DNA from: Phylloscopus collybita
Taxonomy: Eukaryota > Chordata > Aves > Passeriformes > Phylloscopidae
Assembly (NCBI GenBank): GCA_027886175.1
Contig: JAJNNQ010000019.1
Coordinates: forward strand, 12,448,501 to 12,512,500
Reading direction: 5' to 3'
Length of the DNA: 64,000 nt
Shown: positions 54,114-64,000 of the stretch, in pieces
How positions within the stretch are numbered: position 1 is the stretch's first letter
Layout: each line of letters starts with the position of its first letter
Notes under the pieces: model-generated
What the model was told of the DNA's origin: nothing
Databases searched by the model: none
Seen by the model: the letters and a program-made list of their open reading frames with translations, nothing else
Position numbers and translations under genes: made by a program

Positions 54114-54217
54114 TTTAAAAAGGCCTGAGTAAAAAGTTCCACTCTGGGACTTGTATCAGATTCTCTCTGAAGCAGAATTCAACCTCTTCATTAATAAAAT
54201 TCTTCAAGGCAATTCTT

Positions 54218-64000
<9,783 letters not shown>

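Larger units (their letters stand above)
51045..54217 (-). other. EBF1: EBF1 3' UTR (3' limit estimated)
   Basis: The sequence downstream of the stop is AT-rich and lacks long frames apart from the GC-rich block at about 52960-53460. Minus-strand polyadenylation hexamers are AATAAA at 54108-54113, 54097-54102, 53743-53748 and 51715-51720, and ATTAAA at 51067-51072. The distal ATTAAA with its GT-rich downstream DNA suggests an end near 51045, giving a UTR of about 3.2 kb, in line with the long UTR I recall for EBF1. The hexamers are seen directly; which one is used is inference. A Pumilio-type TGTAAATA lies at 53478-53485 on the transcript strand. Confidence 0.55.

Overview
The window looks like nuclear DNA from a bird. 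It carries the 3' end of a vertebrate transcription factor gene with canonical spliced introns, three decayed CR1-type LINE tails (the typical avian retroposon), long homopolymer runs, and no bacterial-style gene packing. A songbird is plausible but cannot be proven from the sequence. No repeat masking, alignment or database search was possible; everything below comes from reading the sequence.

About 51,040-64,000 is the 3' part of one gene on the minus strand, EBF1 (early B-cell factor 1, the COE/Olf-1 family). Five consecutive coding exons can be placed to the base from reading frame, splice sites and phase: 63448-63513, 62696-62873, 61077-61256, 58761-58955 and 54218-54249, ending in TGA. 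Together they encode the last 216 residues: helix 2 of the dimerisation domain, its duplicate, and the Ser/Thr/Pro/Asn-rich C-terminal activation region. The DNA-binding domain, the IPT/TIG domain and helix 1 must lie beyond position 64000. A long AT-rich 3' UTR of about 3.2 kb follows, interrupted by a GC-rich block that ends in a CR1-like tail.

Positions 1 to about 51,040 contain no protein-coding gene I can support. No open frame there shows a recognisable domain or exon-like structure with splice sites. This is downstream intergenic DNA on the 3' side of EBF1; in human, that side is a gene-poor interval leading to CLINT1. The most striking object is a pure purine pentanucleotide array at 20086-20515 (62 GGGAA units followed by 24 mostly GAGAA units) with a GA-rich lead-in. 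Other contents are two minus-strand CR1 remnants, a nearly A/C-only stretch, T-rich and A-rich homopolymers, and one compact G-quadruplex-type motif near 26,620. Regulatory elements for EBF1 may well be present but cannot be recognised without cross-species alignment.

I found no convincing new biological system. The items most worth checking are the pentanucleotide array, the GC-rich insertion in the EBF1 3' UTR, and the unusual GTCAGG splice donor.
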